From assembly GCF_042453785.1 (NCBI RefSeq), contig NC_091665.1:23589501-23653500 (forward strand): a DNA stretch of 64,000 nt, written 5' to 3'. Source of the DNA: Malus domestica. Taxonomy: Eukaryota; Streptophyta; Magnoliopsida; Rosales; Rosaceae. Under the pieces are notes generated by a model, which was not told the origin of the DNA, did no database searches, and was given only the letters and a program-made list of their open reading frames with translations. Positions 23,081 to 34,587 of this stretch are shown here, piece by piece (within the stretch, counting starts at the first letter, position 1; the number at the start of each line of letters is the position of its first letter). Made by a program: the position numbers and the translations under genes.

Positions 23081-26000
23081 TTAGTACCACATAGAGTTCC
23101 TACGAGGTTCAAAATTTTGACTATCTTCATCATCTCTATGTGTAGAGTGAGTGTATTGTGAAGAGTAGTTATCAACTGATAAATCCCCAAAATAATTTTG
23201 CATGTAATTGTTAACATGCCACCCATATGGATCTGAGATTGGTTGACCTTGTCCATAAGCAAAATCATTTGAAGATTGAGTCTCGGATTGTTTCCATGAG
23301 TCGCTCGATTCCATCCCAAAATGAATGGGATATGAAAGGTAGGGAAATGGTTGGTTATGAGTATTACCATAGTTACTACTTCCCACTCCAACAGAGTCCG
23401 AAGTTCTAGATAACGAGTCATCTTCTTGACTTGACAAAATCCCCTTGCCTCTTTCTCTGCGAGTATAGTCCTTCCCTATGGCACCAATTCCTGGTCCTGC
23501 CCGCCTACTACCATGGTCATCATCCTGTGTTGCATGCGTGAAGTTTGCCTCACCAGTGAAGGGGCTTATAAATCCGGGAGGTGGTGGTCCATAATAGTTT
23601 CCATATCCACCACCACTACCTCCAGCTCCACTATGTCCTTCATCATTCCCACCTCCGGTGGTAGGTGAGTCTCCTGATCTTGTACTAGAGCTATCATTAG
23701 TATCAGCACGATGTTGTGGTTGTGTAGGATTGGAAAAAGGTGGAATTCCAGTGTTTCTTGGTCTTGGGTGCAAAAGTTCATCTAAAGAGTCAGCGCTGCT
23801 AGATCCCACCTCCTCATCTAATACTCTTTCTACATTTATCCCTTCATTACGTGCTTCTTCAGCAACTCTGGGAGCTGGGTTGCCTTCATCATCATCTAAA
23901 TGAAGAGGTCTAATCCATTGAAAAAGTTGGTTACCCTCTGTATCTTCATCTTCACCAACAATATCAAACACATCTAGTGGGTCACCACGGTCGACATGAT
24001 CTATTTCTGCTTCCTTATCTCGAATTTGAAGCTTCATGTTGTAGTAGCAATAAACTAATTTTTCCAAGCTACTATGAGCCAACTTATTTCTTTGCTTTGT
24101 GTGTATGAGTGCAAATGTGCTCCAATTTCTTTCACAAGCAGATGAGGAAGCTGTTTGTGATAATACTTTTATTGCTAACTTTCTCACAGTTGGTGCATCG
24201 GTCCCATACATGATCCACCATTCAGCTACAATGAAAAATAATGTTGATAAGCCTAATAACTCCAACAAATTCTATTATAAACTTATAGTGAAATATGTTT
24301 ATACTCACTAGGAGACATATTTGTTCGAGCAGCAACTGATGTTGGTTCTCCAAAAGTTCTTCTTGCATCTTTAAACCATGTTAGCTGAATACAATAAATT
24401 GTGTTAGTTTAATCCAACAAAGTAATTATTATAATTTAAGTAATTGTGTACCTCATTTCCAAATTGGCCAACTGCTGGTGATGCATGGTCTAATTTAGAG
24501 TATACATTATGTACAGCACGTATAAGGTTACCATCATCTCCAACACCGGGTCTGTATTGGTATCGGGGATTCAAATAATATGCTGTTCAAAGAAACACAC
24601 TCTAATAAGAGAAATAATACTTATGCAACTAAAGAAATGAATTGCAAATTATGACATAATTTATACCTGCTGCATGCAAATCGTGGTATAATGTTTTATA
24701 CCATCGGTCTTCAATTATCTTTATGACCCACCTTGCACCATGTTTTCTTTCCAATTCATCCTTCACTACACGCATCAACTCATATACTGCCCCCATAATA
24801 GGATACACTTCTGTGTCAACGATCCGTAAAACTTTGTAAAGAGGTTCAAACACTTGACACACATGTTCTGATTGAGTCCAAAAAGCATGATCAAGCACTA
24901 TACTTTCCACCATACGACCTGTATTTGAGCGGCTCAAATTGTGGTTGGCCCAATCGTCACTAGTGAATAGTTGCTTCAATCCTGCTTTCTTCTTGAGTAG
25001 GCTGTCTAATGCAATATAGTTGGTGGCGAATCGAGTGGTAGCTGGACGAATAATTTCTCCTTTGCAAAATTCACGCATTTTTGCCAACAACCAACCGTGA
25101 TTGTAAATATAATTTGTGATCGTTCTAGCTCTTTTGACCACAGTAGCAACATTCTCTCTCTTCCCTATTGCCTCAAACATGAGATCAATACAATGTGCTG
25201 CACATGATGTCCAAAACACATTATGATGCTTCATTAACTTTTTTCCAGCTTTGACAAATGCAGAACCGTTGTCGGTCACGACTTGGACAACATTATGCTC
25301 TCCCACCTCCATGATTACATCCATCAATAATTTGTAAATGTACTTGTAATTCTTTATATGGTCTGAAGCATCAACAGACTTCAAAAAAATTGTCTTTCCC
25401 TTGGAGTATACCATGAAGTTGATGATAGACAATCTGGTCGGGCCGGTCCATCCGTCACACATGATTGTGCAACCATTAGTTTCCCACTTTGACCTCAACT
25501 TGTTAACATACTCGCCAATGTCTTTATACTCCATATCCAAATATTTGTTTCTTATCTCATAGGGAGTGGGAGGTTATACTCCAACACCGGCATGTTGACA
25601 TCCCACTACCATATTTTTGAAATGATGTGATGATGCCTTCGCAGCAGGGACATTTTCATAGATAAAGAACTTGCTAATTAGACGCCCCATTCCTTCATTC
25701 ACATTACCTCCAGTGAAATAACTCCAAACACTCTTTTGACGTGCTTTGGATGACTTATATAAACTTGGGGCTATTGGTGGTGTTGGTTGTGATTCTCTAA
25801 GACTACCTCCCCGTCTCATTTGTGCACCACCACTTGTCCCGGAACCTTGTGCTATATTAGGAATTTTATGAAGGTGTTCTCTTTCCCATGCTGACTGTTT
25901 GGAGGCACGTAATGCTTGTTTCAAACTGCGTCGTTCTTTAGGTCCCATGTCATCATCACATTCGTCCTCATCGTCATCATCATCACTATCAAGCTCTTGG

Positions 26001-26299
26001 CCATAGACTTCTCCCCGTAGCCCAGCTCGAATATTTTCCATTCCCTGTGTTATCTTTTCCTTCTGCTGTTTTTTATTTTTTAATAATGTGCTAATGAATG
26101 CCTTCACTTCTGGAGGGACATTATCGCATCGTTGGACATTTTTTGCTGGATCTAATCCACTAAGATGGTACTTAAGTCGTGTCACTCAACCACTCTTCAT
26201 TACCCGACCACAATATTTGCAAATTGTGCCATGTTTGTTTCCGTCTATTGGGTATCCATGTTCCCAAGCTGGATCACGTTTAGTAGCTCCACTGGACAT
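23081..26299 (-). pseudogene. hAT transposase gene, four exons, two in-frame stop codons
   Basis: Predicted exons on the minus strand are 26299-24667, 24582-24452, 24384-24309 and 24225-23081, with GT...AG borders; they total 2985 bases, exactly 995 codons. The start is MSSGATKRDP. A BED-type zinc finger lies at residues 27-45 (CKYC ... KYH). The central region has CDGWTGPTRLSIINF and VTDNGSAFVKAGK. The dimerisation domain in exon 4 has SSSACERNWSTFALIHTKQR. The C-terminus is Gly/Ser-rich. Codon 38 (26186-26188, TGA, inside the zinc finger) and codon 243 (25571-25573, TAA) are stops; no frameshift is needed. As it stands the gene cannot make full-length transposase, but the damage is small. 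Confidence 0.87.
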
Positions 26300-26329
26300 C
26301 GTAAATGTACCTACATTTATTTTTCATGA

Positions 26330-27430
26330 AAATTAGACAAATATTTTTTGGCCAAAAAATATAGTAGTGATGACGATTATATAAGAGAACCTAAATAATA
26401 AAGTTATTCTACAGAAGAATTAAATATGAAGTAAAGAAAATGATTGTAAAAATTTAAGTAATTAAAAAAATAATATGGAATAATAAAACCTAATATTAAT
26501 GAATAATAATCCAATTTGATAAAAAAATAATCCTAATATAAATGATGAATAATATTCATTTTTGATAATAATCCTAATATAAATAATCCTACTATAAATG
26601 ATGATAATTATGTTTCATGAAAATAATCCTAATATAAAACATAGTGATGAATAATATTCCTTTTTGATAATAATCCTAATATAAATAATCCTACTATAAA
26701 TGATGATAATTATGTTTCATGAAAATAATCCTAATATAAAACATAGTGATGAATAATATTCCTTTTTGATAATAATCCTAATATAAATAATCCTACTATA
26801 AATGATGATAATTATGTTTCATGAAAATAATCCTAATATAAAACATAGTGATGAATAATATTCCTTTTTGATAATAATCCAATTTAATAATAATCCACTT
26901 TAATAATAATCCAATTTAATGAATAATCCAATTTGATAATAAAAAAAAACCTAATATTAATGAATAAAAATCCTATTTGATAAAAAAAATAATCCTAATA
27001 TAAAACATAGTGATGAATAATAATCCAATTTGATAATAATCCAATTTAATAATAATCCAATTTAATGAATAGTCCAATTTGATAATAAGCCAATTTAATG
27101 AAAAATAATCCTAATATAAAACATAGTGATGAATAATAATCCAATTTGATAATAATCTAATTTAATAATAATCCAATTTAATGAATAGTCCAATTTGATA
27201 ATAAGCCAATTTAATGAATAATCCAATTTAATGAATAATAATCCAATTTGATAGTAATCTAATTTAATGAATAATAATCCAATTTGATAATAAAAAAAAC
27301 CTAATATTAATGAATAGTAATCCTATTTGATAATAAAACCTAATATTAATAAAATAATAAATAACATTAAACATATTAAAATTATCCTAGGGAATAATTA
27401 TACAACATTACTTAATTACTTAAAAAAATT
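26330..27430. repeat. AT-rich repeat region with a 102-bp tandem repeat
   Basis: From about 26540 to 26870 a 102-bp unit containing TTTTTGATAATAATCCTAAT occurs about three times in a row; the landmark TTTTTGATAA starts at 26559, 26661, 26763 and 26865. The rest of the region consists of shorter variants of AATAATCCAATTTGATAAT. It lies upstream of the transposase start inside the hAT element. Confidence 0.85.
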
Positions 27431-28010
27431 AACATGTAATTGTTAACATTACTTAAAAAATTAACATGCAAGTATTAATTACTTAAAAAAATTAACATAC
27501 GAGTCCACACAAATTTATTTGTTGTTGTATAAATTACAATAATATAAATATAAGTTTGTAAACTTACCTTAAATATGGAACCCTTTGTGTTCAAACTTTG
27601 GAATGGATCTGGAATGACTTTGAAAATGGTAAGGGAAATAAAATAATAAATAACATTAAACATATTAAAATTATCCTAGGGAATAATTATACAACATTAC
27701 TTAATTACTTAAAAAAATTAACATGTAATTGTTAACTAACATTACTTAATTACTTACAAAAACTAACATGCAAGTATTAATTACTTAAAAAAATTAACAT
27801 TACTTAATTACTTACAAAAACTAACATGCAAGTATTAATTACTTAAAAAAATTAACATACGAGTTCACACAAATTTTTTTGTTGTTGTATAAATTATAAG
27901 AATATAAATATAAGTTTGTAAACTTACTTTAAATATGGAACCCTCTGTGTTCAAGCTCTGGAATGGATCTGGAATGACTTTGAAAGGGGTAAGGGAAATA
28001 AAATAATCGA
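27345..28010. repeat. Direct duplication of about 290-360 bp inside the hAT element
   Basis: A block starting TAACATTAAACATATTAAAA (27362) recurs at 27651. Its end, with AAATATGGAACCCT and GGAATGGATCTGGAATGACT, occurs near 27575-27620 and 27935-27980. The second copy contains an extra internal duplication of about 70 bases. Confidence 0.75.
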
Positions 28011-28249
28011 AAAGGCTCTGAATGGCTCTGATACTCCACCTCTTGAAAGAATATCACAATGGCAGCTTTGAAAGAATATCACAATGGCTCTGATACTCCA
28101 CCTTTTAAAACAATATCGGCACACGGTTTTGAATGAAACCACCATCCATGGTCTGAAAAGAATACAAATTATAATTGTAAAAGTGATATGAAATTGTCAA
28201 AATAATTGTAAAACTTGTCGGGAATACTGAGTGAGTCATGTGTCCTCCT

Positions 28250-28720
28250 GACAGAAGGAACCCACACACACACACACAAATGACACAACGCACGCAACCA
28301 CACACGCACACAACGCACGCACACAAACATCACACACGCAGACACGACCTCAGTCTCTCTCTCGATCTTTCTCGATCTCTCTTTTCCCTTCTCCCACACA
28401 CACACACACATACACAGATCTCCGATCTCTCTTTTCCCTTCTCCCAAACACACACATACACACAGAGATCTCCGATCTCTCTTCTCCCAAACACACACAC
28501 ACACACACAAAGATCTCTCGATCTCTCTTCTCCATTCTCCGATCTCTCTTCTCCCTTGTCCGATCTCTCTTCTCCCTTCTCACACACACACACACACACA
28601 CAGATCTCTCGATCTCTCTTCTCCCTTCTCCGATCTCTCTTTTCCCTTCCCCCCCCACACACACACAGAGATCTCTCGATCTCTCTTCTCCCTTCCCCTA
28701 CACACACACCACGGCCTTCT
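28250..28720. repeat. Compound CA/CT microsatellite and minisatellite
   Basis: Alternating (CA)n runs and GATCTCTCTTCTCCCTTCTC motifs repeat about eight times. Translations of this region give meaningless Cys/Val or Arg/Glu-rich strings. It lies within the hAT element, upstream of the transposase. Confidence 0.9.
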
Positions 28721-29257
28721 GCTCCTCAGTCCGACAATCTCGAATCCCTCTCGATATCTGGGTGTCACCGCCGTTGATCGTGGCTCTGGCGAAGTCGGAG
28801 TTGGCTTAGTCGTCTGTGGCGGTGCGCCGCTGAGCAAGGAGTTGGCTCAGTCATCTGGTTCGTCTTCGACTCGAAGAAAACAAACTTTCAGGTGAGATTC
28901 CATTGAAACCCTAAACCCTAAACCGACATCACATATGTTGAATCGTTTATTACCTCTTGCATGCGTGAAATTTGAAGTTTATATGTGAAATTGAAGTTAA
29001 AAATCATGTTTTTGCAAGGTTTTTGGGACAAAATCGGCTCGGGAATAGGCACACCATCTCCGGCGTTCTTCTCCGACGTTCGGCTCGGAGTCCGATTGCA
29101 CCGTTCAAAAAAATATCGCGATATTATCGATATTATAATATCGCGATATTTGGACAAAAACCATTCGGATACCAATTAAAATATCCATTCCCCGAAAAAC
29201 CGATAATATCGGCAATATTTCGCCGATATTATCGGCATTTTCTTCCATGCATATACA

Positions 29258-29294
29258 TACATATATATATACATATACATACATATATATACAT

Positions 29295-29358
<64 letters not shown>

Positions 29359-29360
29359 CC
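29258..29360. repeat. TA-rich microsatellite
   Basis: A run of (TACATA)n passing into a long perfect (TA)n tract at about 29297-29356. The hAT element inserted at its edge. Confidence 0.85.
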
Positions 29361-30344
29361 CATTGTCAGCAATCATGACTAAATAGGTAGCCTGACTTAT
29401 GTGATTTGTATGTTGTGCCTTTGGTGTGTGTATATATATATATATAGACACACACACACACAAAACAAACTTGTGCCGAGCACCATCTCATCGAGCTTGA
29501 TATGTGTGTGCGTGTATATATATGTTAGCGACTAATAAAAGTGGCTGAACCATATGGGGCTGAGAAAAAAAAAAGCTGAGTTCAAGAAGCATTGGGCCGA
29601 AGTCACACCATCAAAACCACCATCATTTGGCTTTAAGGAAATTCATCAGTTTTCCATTAATGGGCTCCATGCCAGTCATTTTTTCCTCTTTTTCAAATAA
29701 GGCCTTCCATGAATACCACCTGAGGGAATGAAGAAGAATCGGCATCATGTGGTGTGCCAAAAATCACGACATAGCCCTTATCTTCTTATACGCAGCATGT
29801 GGCGAATAATCTTTATCGGCGAGCAATCGTCGATTATACCAGATGGACTTATAAGTCCAAAATTGGCTCGGCTAGAAACAACTTTTAAACCGAACACATT
29901 ATCTTCTGGATTGCCACACTGTCTTGTCACGACTTGGAACAGGTGTCGACGAAACTTTTATCTTTACCAATGATATTCTGACATAACTTGGAATTGGTCA
30001 TGACTCCCCACCTGCAACCACACGTTCATAGGCTAAAGCCTAGTACCTTCTTTATTGGTAATGGCATCCTGATGTAAGCTACCTTCCTTCAGGTCCATGG
30101 TCAAGATGCTTGTTGCCCCTTATTTTCTTTTACATCGGCCGAGGAGCCGAATGGTTAAGAAAATAATTTATTCCTTTTTTTTTTTAGCAAAAGAAAACAA
30201 AAGTGGCCGAACGATAAAGTAGAGGAGGCCAACGATGTTTTATTCCAAGCCGAGATTTCTTTATATCAAAAGTCTCAATTTGATTTCGCTTTAGGCCGAA
30301 CAAAGAATAATCTTCAAATACTTGTGACTTGGCGAATTTTTTTT

Positions 30345-30950
30345 TTAATTTTCGACCGTCGAATGCATTGAACAATTATGAAGCCCCCTGGGCATTTTAA
30401 TTTCGGCTTTTAACTCGAATAACTTAGCCGAATGGGATTTCTCCATATCGGCTTTATCACCAATAATCATATCGATTCGCGTGGTTTTTTCGGCTAGGCC
30501 TATGTCTCGGCCTTGCTCGTCATTGGGGCACTCCTCTGACGAATCATTTTCTAAGTCAATTTGTGGCTCATATACTTGAACTTTTGCTTCTAGGCCTACC
30601 ATAATTTCAATCTTGACCGAAAAAATAGGTGGCCTATGTTCTTCTTTGGCCGTCTCAACAATCTTTTTAGGTCGAATGTTGGTTGTGGCTGGAGTGAAAA
30701 ATTGCCCCCCGGCCTTTTGATCCAACCATTCTTCAAATGGAATTGATTTGAATCCAAAGAGCGTTTTCTTATTGAGCCACTCATCAAATCGAGCTTTATC
30801 TTCTTTTAACCATTGATCTTGTAAGTTGTGATGAACCTTCACATTTCTCATTTGAGAGACATATTTTTTTCCTTTCTTCATTTGCTTCAAGGATTCGGTC
30901 AAGGAGTTTTTGTTGCTCGACAATTTCCTTGAATAGGTTCCAAATCTCAT
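30345..30950 (-). CDS. Unidentified ORF in gag position of the LARD-like element
   Basis: A 201-codon frame beginning about 70 bases after the primer-binding site. It is charged and Lys/Glu-rich (KKGKKYVSQMRN, FDEWLNKKTLFGF, PFEEWLDQKAGG), without a zinc knuckle or any domain I recognise. Two FDEWLNKK / FEEWLDQK-like motifs lie close together and suggest a short internal repeat. Its position suggests a gag remnant or an element-specific protein. Whether it is translated is unknown. Confidence 0.4.
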   Translation of the reverse strand: MRFGTYSRKLSSNKNSLTESLKQMKKGKKYVSQMRNVKVHHNLQDQWLKEDKARFDEWLNKKTLFGFKSIPFEEWLDQKAGGQFFTPATTNIRPKKIVETAKEEHRPPIFSVKIEIMVGLEAKVQVYEPQIDLENDSSEECPNDEQGRDIGLAEKTTRIDMIIGDKADMEKSHSAKLFELKAEIKMPRGLHNCSMHSTVEN

Positions 30951-30999
30951 CCTGATCGTGATCTTGATATATCATGTGAACTTTGTAATTTTAGCACTT

Positions 31000-31021
31000 G
31001 GTCCCACCGAGCGTGCCAAAA
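31000..31021 (-). other. Primer-binding site of the LARD-like element
   Basis: Immediately inside the right LTR the minus strand reads TTTTGGCACGCTCGGTGGGA, in the position and style of plant LTR-retrotransposon primer sites. The tRNA was not identified. Confidence 0.55.
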
Positions 31022-32516
31022 TGTTAACCCTAAAAACTACCAAGCCTACGTGGCGCGCATGCCGAGTAACTAATGAGCTAACCACGTCCTTCAGCTATTT
31101 GCGGGGTGTGCCAACTCATCGGCCGAGCTGGGTCGAGGAGTAAAATGTGTTGATGTTGCGTTGGGTGCGTTGTTGACTTCTTGATCTCTCAACTGCAGTC
31201 GAGGAAGGAACATGTCTCAGCCATCAGGTTCTAGAACCTGAAGACAAGGCTACTAGTTCTGTGAAGTTCACAAATCGTAGGCGTCGGATTTGGTCACAGT
31301 GATTATATTCGTTAAAGTATAAGCACGTCGAATCGACATCAGACTATACAGGCACAAGTACTCAAACAAATGTACGTCTTGATTGTGAAAGTGGTTCGGC
31401 CGTCAGAATGCCGACCTCTAAAACCCACTTGTGAATAACCAATCATAAACAACTCGGTGTTTAATGTGCCAACCCCAGTAATTCGTAACACCCCACTTCA
31501 TTGAGAAGACTAATGAGATGACCTCTACCAATAAGGATTCGAAAATCCTTTTCAACCGAGACTTGGATAGATAACCAGTCGGCCTCGACGCAATGCTGTT
31601 TATCCAAACTGAAGGTGCTCCGCGGTCGGCTGATTCTACAGCAACAGTGCTATTTATCCAAACTGAAGATGTTCGCCGGTTGCCTTCACATTGCTGTTTA
31701 TCCAAACTAATGATGTGTCGACGGAAAAAGGAAATAAAAATCTCAAGGTTGTTGAGAAGTTTTGCGAAACCAAGGGTTTACGTAGGGCAGTTTGTGTGTT
31801 GAATTGGAGCACCCATTTGTGTTGCACGGTTTCTCATATTTATAGGGATGAGTACACAATTGATAAGTTCTGAAGCTCCACCATACTACTAAAATTCTTC
31901 CACCGTTCAAGCTATTGGTCAAATCTTAATCTCTTTAGTATAATCCGCACGCATCTTTATCATGTGCCTATGCGAAGCCAAACAGTATTTCATGATGAGA
32001 TCACGTGTTTAATAAGACGTATTTATCTCAAATGGACTCTGGGTTGATATTTCCTTGGCTAACGATGTTCAACTGCGACTTAAACTCTAGGAAGAAAACT
32101 GATCCGTTTGTCATCTATGACTTTTCAAACAAATTGAAAAGCCTATCTAGGAATCACATCATCACCAAAAGCCTAGCTTTCCTAGACTTCCTGTCTCATC
32201 CATCACCCAAAACCATTATTTTTATTGTTGCATGCATCCTGACCCCAACTAAATGAATTTTAAATTCATTTTGAATTGTGCCGCACATCCACATCCAAAC
32301 ATCCACATTAATTTGAATTGTGCCGCTTTATTTGAGATATAAATCGCATCCTATTTATCTGGTTTAAGAAGATACTGAGAAGATAATTATTATGATAAAA
32401 TCCATAATATTATCCTTTAGGAAAAATATCTCAATTTTTCCATCCGACGGTTGAGAACCATGCTCACTCAACGGCCTCGATTACTCGGGCCGATGGTGTA
32501 AAATCGGGTCCAAACA
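31022..32516 (-). repeat. 5' LTR of the LARD-like element (1495 bp)
   Basis: Starts TGTTAACCCTAAAAAC and ends GGTCCAAACA; equal in length to its partner at 20766-22260. Both contain the same chance ORF of 83 codons (32005-32256 here). Confidence 0.9.
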
Positions 32517-33268
32517 AATCCCTAAAAACAAAATCCGGTGAGGATCCTTTTCCGTTTTCAAGAATATGCTTTGGAGTTTGGGCCGTTCACATTTATAAGA
32601 GGATAATGCTAAGACATATTCTAACTCTTAGAGTAAAACTCAAATTTTAGATTATAAATCTACTTAAACTTGCTCCAACAATCCAACCCATGAGTCAAAT
32701 ATGAGTTTTAACCCAAAATCATTTTTGGGGCAAATTTAGCCTAGAATTCACCCCGGGTTAGTAGGTTAGTCCACCATGTATATGTACTTTTTTTTGGTTT
32801 TATACTAGCATATAGGCACACACAAAGTGTGTGTGAAATTTTTTTATTTTTGTTTTGAAATAGAAGGGGAGAGGAAGACAGTGATGGAGAATGTGGGAGT
32901 GGAAAGTTTTTTTTTTTTTTTATTTATTATTTTTTAATTAGAGATATGTTAGTATTACATGTAAATGATGCTTTGAAAAAAAAAAATTGGTTGTATGAAA
33001 TTACATTTCTGCCCTATATTTCTTATTCATATTCTGTTTTAATTAGAGAGTTAAATTGGTAATTTCATAGGGTTTTGGTTGACAATGAGTGTTTTATTAA
33101 TTAGTAGAGATTATAAATTCATTGAATTCAACCGCTAAAATCTAATATGATCAAATCTAACGATTACGAAAAAAATATAACAGTTCAAATTTAAATCCAA
33201 TGGCTAAAATAATTTTAAAAAATAATTATTTCATGTATTTCATATTCTTTTCCACGAGTTTCATGGTG
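32517..33268. other. AT-rich spacer without recognisable gene
   Basis: No coding similarity is seen. The stretch contains homopolymer T and A runs (near 32905-32930 and 32975-32990) between two LTR sequences. Confidence 0.4.
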
Positions 33269-34587
33269 TGTGACAGCCCGTCCCTAAAAGTTATAGTTTT
33301 TATAGTTTTAATACGTGAAATTACGGAAATGCCCTAGGGGGCAAAGCGTGATTTTCGAGGACATATATGATTCTCATATATTTTGTCATGTTTCTTGACA
33401 TGTTTGGATAGAGTTTGACCTCATGGACGCGTAGGCACAAACCGTTCGTGATTTGTAGTTATAACGAAGAAGTTATTAACGTTTAAAGTTGGGGGCATTT
33501 TAGTAAATTGGTTAATATCTATAAAATTCTAGATTTTTGGAGCAAAATATGGAAAGCCACGTGTGTGGCCCAGATTTAAAGAAATATGAAATGGGCGGTA
33601 GAGATGGTGTAAAAAGGAGGGAAAGGAGGGAGGAACCAACTAGTGGGGAGAAGAGATAGAAGAGGGTGACCAATGGGTGAGGAGAGAAAGGAGAGAAAGG
33701 GAAAAACGGAGGAACCAGCCGGGTTCCTTTCGACCCGCGACCCGGGTTGTAAACGGTGGGTTCTCCAGTGAATTTCACCATTTTCCAGTCGAATTGGGCC
33801 GATTCATCAATCCCATTCATCAATTCTACTCCTCATTTACCATTTCCACTTCAAATTTGAGAGGATTGGGTTTGGAATTGAGGGGTTTTGCACCCGTAGG
33901 TGTCGTGAGACCCATGGCACAGATCCATCAAATCTGAAGCGTTTCCATTCAATTACCACCACCAAAACACCCCACAAGAGGTCAAGAACAAAGCCCAATT
34001 AATGGTTGGAGCATTAGAGTTCATTTGAGGACGAATCAAGAACCACCCATATCTAGGGTTCCGGCAGGTTTTTATGAAATTTGGGCTTTTGCCGGCCAAA
34101 TTGGCCTTAGTCATAGGTATGAAAGTTGCTCCACTCACTAAGATATTCATTTATGTGAAGTTTGAGAATTTTTAGAAATAGTTGATTTTTCTGACGAGTC
34201 TAGGGCGGCCAATTGCCACCTGCGGCGATGCGTGGGCCGAGACGTCCCTTGACCTTCCTAGGTTAAATTTGAATACCCTGATTCCATTGGTGAAGTCCGA
34301 TTGACAAATTTCCGTCGTTTGAACGAAGTTCCATTAAGGTTCGCCGGTTGATTATTATAGCAATTGACGATCCGACCGTTGGATCGTCACAAAACTTTGA
34401 TACGTTGTACTACGTAATATTTGAGGATATTAGAAACTTATGGATTGGAAATTTGATGTATGAATCTTCCCAAATAGGATATGTAAATTACATGTTCTAT
34501 CGATAAGAATTCTGAGATGTGCTTTGATAATTGTTCTAGGCGCATATCGTTCATGACGCCTCGATGTTTGTGCTAGGGAATACTAGT
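33269..34587 (+). repeat. Truncated LTR of a large gypsy/LARD family
   Basis: Starts TGTGACAGCCCGTCCCTAAA, closely resembling the start of the solo LTR at 49354 (TGTGACGACACGTCCCTAG). The next 100 bases share landmarks such as TTACG(G/A)AAATGCCC. No matching LTR end is found: the sequence stops where an inverted copia fragment begins near 34588. It contains only chance ORFs such as 33677-33937. Confidence 0.6.

Larger units (their letters stand above)
22690..29249 (-). mobile_element. hAT DNA transposon, complete ends (6560 bp)
   Basis: The 8-mer CATATACA lies at 22682-22689 and again at 29250-29257, the 8-bp target duplication expected of hAT elements. The ends form an imperfect inverted repeat of about 26 bp: CAAGGAAGAAAAT on the left and, as reverse complement, CATGGAAGAAAAT on the right, followed by TAATATCGG in both. 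Subterminal regions on both sides are crowded with ATATCG/CGATAT motifs. A minus-strand transposase gene with BED, central hAT and dimerisation regions lies within. The element sits inside the LARD-like retrotransposon. The flanks are TA-rich, so a chance match of the 8-mer is the main caveat. Confidence 0.88.
20766..32516 (-). mobile_element. Non-autonomous LTR retrotransposon (LARD-like) with nested hAT transposon
   Basis: Two direct repeats of exactly 1495 bp (20766-22260 and 31022-32516) flank the element, each starting TGTT and ending CCAAACA. Inside the left LTR lies ACCCCCCAATTTCC, a polypurine tract on the minus strand; inside the right LTR lies a primer-binding-like site, so the element reads leftward. 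Flanking 5-mers AATCA (20761-20765) and AATCC (32517-32521) differ by one base. Without the hAT insertion the internal part is only about 2.2 kb, with one gag-position ORF and no protease, RT or integrase, so it depends on other elements. Confidence 0.88.

Noticed and set aside
28169..28837. Several overlapping ORFs in the CT/CA region on both strands
   Set aside because: They are translations of microsatellite DNA (Cys-Val or Arg-Glu-Lys repeats) and have no gene-like features.
21750..32256. An 83-codon ORF present twice (21750-22001 and 32005-32256)
   Set aside because: Conserved only because both copies lie in the paired LTRs of one retrotransposon.
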